Assembly (NCBI GenBank): GCA_902794075.1
Contig: CADBGE010000002.1
Location: forward strand, 1 to 53,792
Source: an uncultured Erysipelotrichaceae bacterium
Lineage (GTDB): Bacteria; Bacillota_I; Bacilli_A; RF39; UBA660
Direction of reading: 5' to 3'
Length of the DNA: 53,792 nucleotides
Shown: one piece after another, positions 49,880 to 53,792 of the stretch
Layout of the letters: the number at the start of each line of letters is the position of its first letter
Position numbering within the stretch: position 1 is the stretch's first letter
Notes under the pieces: generated by a model
Told to the model about the DNA's origin: nothing
The model's input: the letters and a program-made list of their open reading frames with translations, nothing else
The model's database searches: none
Position numbers and translations under genes: made by a program

Positions 49880-50674
49880 TTATAATTTATTATTAACCTT
49901 ATTTATAAATTTCTTTATTATACTTTTAACTTTATATTTTTTCTTTTTTAATAATAAATCATCATTAGATAAATATTTTCTATTTCTATATTTAACTATT
50001 AAAAATTTACAATCATCGCTTAAACTAAAATGAGAAGTATAGTTAAATGCATCTTTGTAATAATCAGGATCCTTCTTTGTTTTCATTTCAATAGCCGTAT
50101 TAATTAATTTGGTATAAACATTATCAGACCCAACAAAAGAATCACCATTAGCTTTATAAATAACAATAGTATTAGGAATAAAGCCCTCAGTAATAATTTG
50201 TCCAGTATTAACAGTATCATCAATTATTACTTTATCATAATTAGGAACCTGAGGAAAAGTCATCTCCAAAGAACCAAATTTAGTAAAATAGAAATCTTTA
50301 ATACTCAATGCTTTATGATTAAGAATATCATATTGATAATTAAAATCATCATTATTAATATATTCAGTACTATGAATGTAATCACTAATATCGTTAATAG
50401 AATTAACATAATAACGATTTAATTCATAAGGAGTCTTTCTATTTAAGGAATTATAATCAAGAATCCAATCAATATTTTTAAAGAAATCGATTTCCTCTTT
50501 CCTATTAAATTCAACAAAATCAAACCTATTACTATCATCTACTTTAAAATTATCACTATACACTTTATCATAAATAGTATCTGGAATAATAGTATTCAAA
50601 TTATATAAAAGTAATAAATCACTATATTGCACATATACTTTTTCTAAACCATTTTCTTTATTAAAAATTTTCAT
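49880..50674 (-). CDS. Unknown 264-residue protein
   Basis: A soluble, charged protein without signal peptide or recognised motif. It begins MKIFNKENGLEKVYVQYSDL, has a hydrophilic middle rich in Asn/Asp/Tyr (NRYYVNSINDISDYIHSTEY), a central beta part (YDKVIIDDTVNTGQIITEGF, NTIVIYKANGDSF), and a basic C-terminus (KKKKYKVKSIIKKFINKVNN). The last part might contact RNA or membranes. Single minus-strand gene between + strand genes. No function proposed. Confidence 0.75.
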   Translation of the reverse strand: MKIFNKENGLEKVYVQYSDLLLLYNLNTIIPDTIYDKVYSDNFKVDDSNRFDFVEFNRKEEIDFFKNIDWILDYNSLNRKTPYELNRYYVNSINDISDYIHSTEYINNDDFNYQYDILNHKALSIKDFYFTKFGSLEMTFPQVPNYDKVIIDDTVNTGQIITEGFIPNTIVIYKANGDSFVGSDNVYTKLINTAIEMKTKKDPDYYKDAFNYTSHFSLSDDCKFLIVKYRNRKYLSNDDLLLKKKKYKVKSIIKKFINKVNNKL

Positions 50675-50801
50675 TAAATCACCTTACATTTCATTATATT
50701 ATAATAGTTTAATAAAAATATTATAACATATAAATAATAATAAAGAATTATTTTTGCATATTATAATAAAATATTATATAATGCAACTAAGGATGAATAA
50801 T

Positions 50802-52277
50802 ATGAAAAAAAGATTTATAGAAAAATTTAATACAGGAAAATATAAAATTGGAAGTTTTGATTCATATCAAGAAGAAACATTAGAATTAATAAAACAAAAC
50901 AACAATTTAGATGATGTAAAATCTAATGAATTAATTAAAACATTTCCAAATTCATATAGAGCAGCAATAATAGATGCAAATGATAACTATTTAGGATATA
51001 TAACATTATATAATATAAATGCCATAGAAAGTATTGCATCAATAAGATTTGAAATAAATAAAGTATTATCAAAAGAAGACATTAATAGTATTAAAAAAAC
51101 ATATATAGAATGGGTAAAAAATGCTTTGAATTTAACAAATATAGAGGAAGAAATAAATATAACACCATCTAAAAAAGAAATAACTCAGAATAAACTTGAA
51201 TTTAACACTAATATTATTATTCCAAATAATTTATTAATTCCAGGTATAGACAAAGAAACCATAAGTTACTTTAACAATCAATATAATATACCAAAAATAT
51301 ATATGCCATTTACAATAAAAAGTAATAATAGAGTAATAGGAATAATAGGACTAACTAATATTATTTATTCAAATAAAAGAGCAAATCTAAATATATTTAT
51401 AGATAAAAATATAGAAAATAATATTGCGACAGAATTAGCAACACTTTTAATAAATGATTATATTGATTACATCCATAAATGTAATATACATAATGTTATG
51501 ATATCTATATCAGGAAGTGAAAGTAATAAACTAGATATGATTTCAAAAACAAAGTTTAATTATTTTGGATATATCCCATATGGTGGAGCAAATGAAAATA
51601 ATCAAATAGAATCAAAATATATGTTTCAGCATATACCTGAAATGAAAAAAAATAATGGGATAATTCTTCCAAAAAATATTATTAAAGAAAAAGATTACTT
51701 TCAAAAAACAAAAAAAGAAATGGATAGTGTAATTGATATAGGAGATGGTTATAAATTAGTAGCACCCAAAATATTCAACAACTTAGACATAAACATAGAT
51801 AATATAATAGATTCCCATATAGAAGCAATGAAAAATAGGGAGAAGTTTTCAATACCATTAGGAGAAGATAAATATATACTTCAAAAAGATACAGGCGATG
51901 AACCTATATCAAACACAGTAATGAATTATAGTTATATTTTGTTAGATAAAAACAATAAATATGCAGGATATATTAACATATTACGAACATCTCCAAATAA
52001 AGTTAATGCTGAAATAGAAGTAGGAATTAAACCAGAATTACAACATAGTGGATTAGGAAAAATAATAATAAATGAATTTTACAACCAACTATTTTCAATA
52101 GGATATGCAAGCATAACAAGTGCAGTTTTCGAATTTAATAAACCATCAATAAAATTACATGAAAAAATAGCAAAATTGAATGGAATAAGAGTTGAATCTT
52201 ACTATATAAATGGGAAACTATGGGATATGAATTATTATTCAAAAACATATGAAGAAAACTCAAAAACATATAAATAA
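50802..52277 (+). CDS. Double GNAT-type N-acetyltransferase
   Basis: A 491-residue protein with two or more GNAT-like domains. The C-terminal one is clear: the acetyl-CoA loop Q-H-S-G-L-G-K in IKPELQHSGLGKIIINEFYN with the preceding strand AEIEVGI, then a conserved FNKPSIKLHEKI. The N-terminal domain has AAIIDANDNYLGYITLYN and a similar but weaker pattern (IEWVKNALN), and a middle copy with RVIGIIGLTNIIYSNKRA. The start at 50802 follows AAGGATGAA. It transfers acyl groups from CoA to an amine; the acceptor is unknown. Ends at a terminator. Confidence 0.85.
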   Translation: MKKRFIEKFNTGKYKIGSFDSYQEETLELIKQNNNLDDVKSNELIKTFPNSYRAAIIDANDNYLGYITLYNINAIESIASIRFEINKVLSKEDINSIKKTYIEWVKNALNLTNIEEEINITPSKKEITQNKLEFNTNIIIPNNLLIPGIDKETISYFNNQYNIPKIYMPFTIKSNNRVIGIIGLTNIIYSNKRANLNIFIDKNIENNIATELATLLINDYIDYIHKCNIHNVMISISGSESNKLDMISKTKFNYFGYIPYGGANENNQIESKYMFQHIPEMKKNNGIILPKNIIKEKDYFQKTKKEMDSVIDIGDGYKLVAPKIFNNLDINIDNIIDSHIEAMKNREKFSIPLGEDKYILQKDTGDEPISNTVMNYSYILLDKNNKYAGYINILRTSPNKVNAEIEVGIKPELQHSGLGKIIINEFYNQLFSIGYASITSAVFEFNKPSIKLHEKIAKLNGIRVESYYINGKLWDMNYYSKTYEENSKTYK

Positions 52278-52305
52278 AAATACTGTGAAATCATAGTATT
52301 TTTTT
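52276..52305. terminator. Terminator after the acetyltransferase
   Basis: AAAAATACT and AGTATTTTT pair (with GT/AT inside), followed by T's. It also lies at the end of the minus-strand ribokinase remnant. Confidence 0.8.
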
Positions 52306-52500
52306 ATGTTTATTGTAATACTTATCAAGTTCGTCAATACAAGGCATACCAAATTGAGCAATTTCACTTATTATTTTAATACCTGATGCATATTGTACCT
52401 TACAAACTGCTTCTTCATTATAATTACCATTCTTATCCGCATAAAAAGTTAAATCAAGAGCACACCCTCCAAAAACACAAACATCATAATCATATTTTAT
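52291..52500 (-). pseudogene. Ribokinase/PfkB remnant with internal deletion
   Basis: A 70-codon minus-strand frame that joins the start of a ribokinase-type protein (KYDYDVCVFGGCALDLTFY, ADKNGNYNEE) to its end (CKVQYASGIKIISEIAQFGM, PCIDELDKYYNKH); the roughly 200-plus residues between, including the PGGKGAN and DTGAGD motifs, are missing. The start codon position is ATA after AAAGAGGTG, so the normal ATG appears mutated. It is read in one frame without stops. It is therefore a dead copy with an in-frame deletion. It occupies most of the spacer 52278-52591. Confidence 0.65.
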
Positions 52501-52555
52501 AAAAACACCTCTTTAATTATATACATTATAAAATATTTTTAAATAATAACTAATA

Positions 52556-52564
52556 TGATATAAT
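52556..52564 (+). promoter_or_regulatory. Extended -10 promoter of alr
   Basis: TG-A-TATAAT with the hexamer at 52559-52564, 27 bases before the start codon and just upstream of AAGAGGTAA (RBS). No clear -35 is visible. Confidence 0.55.
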
Positions 52565-52591
52565 TATATTATAAAAATAAGAGGTAATATT

Positions 52592-53674
52592 ATGAGAAAA
52601 ACATATTTAGAAATTAATTTAAAAGAATTTGAAAATAATATAGAAAAAATTAAAAAATATATCGGAAATAAGGAAATAATGCCAGTAATAAAATCACATG
52701 CATACGGAACATATATAAATAAAAATATTAAAATATTAAATAAATTTAATATTGTTGCGGTAGCACTAATAGATGAAGCAATTGAATTAAGAAAAATAGG
52801 ATATAAAAAAGATATATTTGTATTAAATCAACCCGATATTCATGAAATCGAATTAATAGAAAAATACAATATAATAATTGGTCTAAGTGAAGAATCATTT
52901 CTGGATAAAATGATAGAAACAAATAAAGAATATAAAATACATTTAGAAATAGAAACGGGAATGAATAGAACAGGTATAAATATAAATGATCTAGAAAGAT
53001 ATATCTCAAAAATAAAACGAAGTAAAATAACAATTGAAGGAATATATTCACATCTATCATCAGCAGACTATGATAAAGAATATACAGAAAAACAAATTGA
53101 AATATTTAAAAAGGCATTATCTATCATTAAAAAGAATGGAATAAATCCAAAATATATCCATATATCCGCAACAAATGGAACTCTTAATTATGAACCACTA
53201 GAATTTACTAACATGATAAGACCAGGATTATTAATGTATGGCTATAAAACATTTAATAATAGTGATGCAATAATAAATACAAAACCAATTTGTAAATTAA
53301 AATCTACAATAACATTTATTAAAAATGTTCCAAATAATACTCCAATAAGCTATTCAAAAAAGTATATTACAGATTCGAATAGAATAATTGCAACAATCCC
53401 TATAGGATATGGCGATGGATTTAGAAGAGAATTATCAAATAAAGGATATGTCATTGTTAAAGGAAAAAAAGCCAAAATAGTAGGAAGTATATGCATGGAC
53501 AGTTGTATGGTAGATATAACAGATATAAATAATGTAAAAGTAGGAGATGAAGTATTAATATTTGATAATAAAATAATAACTTTAGAAGAAATTGCTGACC
53601 AATGTAATACTATAAATTATGAAATACTATGTAATATAAATAATAGAGTACCAAGAGTATTTATAGATAAATAG
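52592..53674 (+). CDS. alr: Alanine racemase
   Basis: A 360-residue PLP-dependent racemase. Lys34 in PVIKSHAYGTY binds PLP (the usual motif is KANAYG-like; here Ser-His replace Ala-Asn), and Tyr254 in TPISYSKKYITDS is the opposite catalytic base. Other conserved parts are THLSSAD-like (SHLSSADYD), TNGTLNY, IRPGLLMYG, IPIGYGDGF, GSICMDSCMVDIT and NRVPRVFI at the end. The gene makes D-alanine for peptidoglycan. The altered PLP-lysine neighbourhood is a notable variant. Its RBS is good and codon use matches neighbours. Confidence 0.95.
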   Translation: MRKTYLEINLKEFENNIEKIKKYIGNKEIMPVIKSHAYGTYINKNIKILNKFNIVAVALIDEAIELRKIGYKKDIFVLNQPDIHEIELIEKYNIIIGLSEESFLDKMIETNKEYKIHLEIETGMNRTGININDLERYISKIKRSKITIEGIYSHLSSADYDKEYTEKQIEIFKKALSIIKKNGINPKYIHISATNGTLNYEPLEFTNMIRPGLLMYGYKTFNNSDAIINTKPICKLKSTITFIKNVPNNTPISYSKKYITDSNRIIATIPIGYGDGFRRELSNKGYVIVKGKKAKIVGSICMDSCMVDITDINNVKVGDEVLIFDNKIITLEEIADQCNTINYEILCNINNRVPRVFIDK

Positions 53675-53688
53675 AAGTAGGTGGTATC

Positions 53689-53792
53689 ATGACAATATTT
53701 GAATACATTAAAAAATACAGTAATTATACATTCCAAGAAAAAAAGATAAACGAAGTTGATAAACTTATATTTTCTTTTTTATCATATATAAA
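53689..53792 (+). CDS. Start of a DUF2974/Mbeg1-like lipase-family protein (partial)
   Basis: Only the first 34 or so codons are inside the window. They begin MTIFEYIKKYSNYTFQEKKI, then NEVDKLIFSFLSYI, a pattern found at the N-terminus of DUF2974 (Mbeg1-like) proteins, which are alpha/beta-hydrolase-type lipase relatives. RBS AGTAGGTGG 15 bases after the alr stop suggests an operon with alr. Confidence 0.7.
   Translation, partial: MTIFEYIKKYSNYTFQEKKINEVDKLIFSFLSYI

Noticed and set aside
1-53792. Use of TGA as tryptophan (Mycoplasma code)
   Set aside because: TGA ends several full-length genes (sirtuin, sortase, psd, moxR) at the expected lengths and Trp is encoded by TGG throughout.
1-53792. 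Prophage, insertion sequence or integrative element
   Set aside because: No transposase, integrase, phage structural gene or flanking direct repeats could be seen; the tRNA pair at 48.0-48.2 kb is not followed by an integrase.

Overview
The window is very A+T-rich (about three quarters by eye), densely packed and mostly read from the + strand. Genes are often joined by 1-8 base overlaps (ATGA, TAATG) and operons end in short hairpins followed by T-runs. TGA is a normal stop (for example at the ends of the sirtuin, sortase, MoxR and phosphatidylserine decarboxylase genes) and tryptophan is TGG, so the code is standard and this is not a Mycoplasma with code 4. T-box control, OhrR/HxlR/MerR/TetR regulators, a sortase, sortase-type surface protein, an MdoB-like enzyme and an archaeal-type prolyl-tRNA synthetase point to an uncultured-type low-GC Firmicute/Bacilli relative, such as gut RF39/Mycoplasmatota-like lineages. 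That placement is inference.

Layout. 1-2.1 kb: HxlR regulator, zinc macrodomain and M-class sirtuin (a reversible ADP-ribosylation module). 2.2-3.9 kb: MerR regulator, alpha/beta hydrolase and an orphan MnmA C-terminal domain. 3.9-6.2 kb (minus): class B-like sortase and its probable substrate. 6.5-9.5 kb: DUF308-like membrane protein, small Nif11-like protein, membrane glycerophosphodiesterase. 9.6-13.1 kb: cyclophilin-like lipoprotein, PIG-L deacetylase, ATP-grasp enzyme, a monooxygenase remnant, metallo-beta-lactamase-fold hydrolase. 13.1-16.5 kb: peroxide-defence operon (glutathione peroxidase, OhrR-like regulator, thioredoxin, thioredoxin reductase, CDF metal exporter) behind a 30-bp near-perfect operator. 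16.6-18.1 kb: two poorly known genes. 18.2-22 kb: TetR regulator divergent from an ABC exporter, with an operator on the exporter promoter. 22.1-27.7 kb: two YibE/F proteins, ZIP transporter, GtrA protein, transglutaminase-like protein, small protein, J-domain protein. 27.8-31.8 kb: MdoB-like transferase, PssA, Psd and a flippase-like protein (phosphatidylethanolamine synthesis and use). 31.8-36.6 kb (minus): MoxR-DUF58-VWA-VWA-TPR operon. 36.8-39.9 kb: DUF1846 protein; T-box and prolyl-tRNA synthetase. 40-42.8 kb: PMT-type glycosyltransferase, PfkB kinase, Smr protein. 42.9-47.4 kb: two large unknown single-span membrane proteins, the first with four 64-residue Cys-rich repeats. 47.5-53.8 kb: unknown protein, tRNA-Met and tRNA-Leu, HAD-like protein, Nudix hydrolase, unknown minus-strand protein, double GNAT acetyltransferase, a ribokinase remnant, alanine racemase and the start of a DUF2974-like lipase.

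How it fits together. Much of the window concerns the cell envelope (sortase, phosphoglycerol/phospholipid enzymes, PMT glycosyltransferase, exporter, MoxR/VWA complex, alanine racemase) and stress sensing by small regulators sitting on clear palindromic operators. No transposase, integrase, phage gene or CRISPR array was seen. The most open questions are the targets of the reduced macrodomain-sirtuin module, the 42.9-47.4 kb membrane-protein pair, the noncanonical sorting signal, and the flippase gene that seems to begin at ATT.
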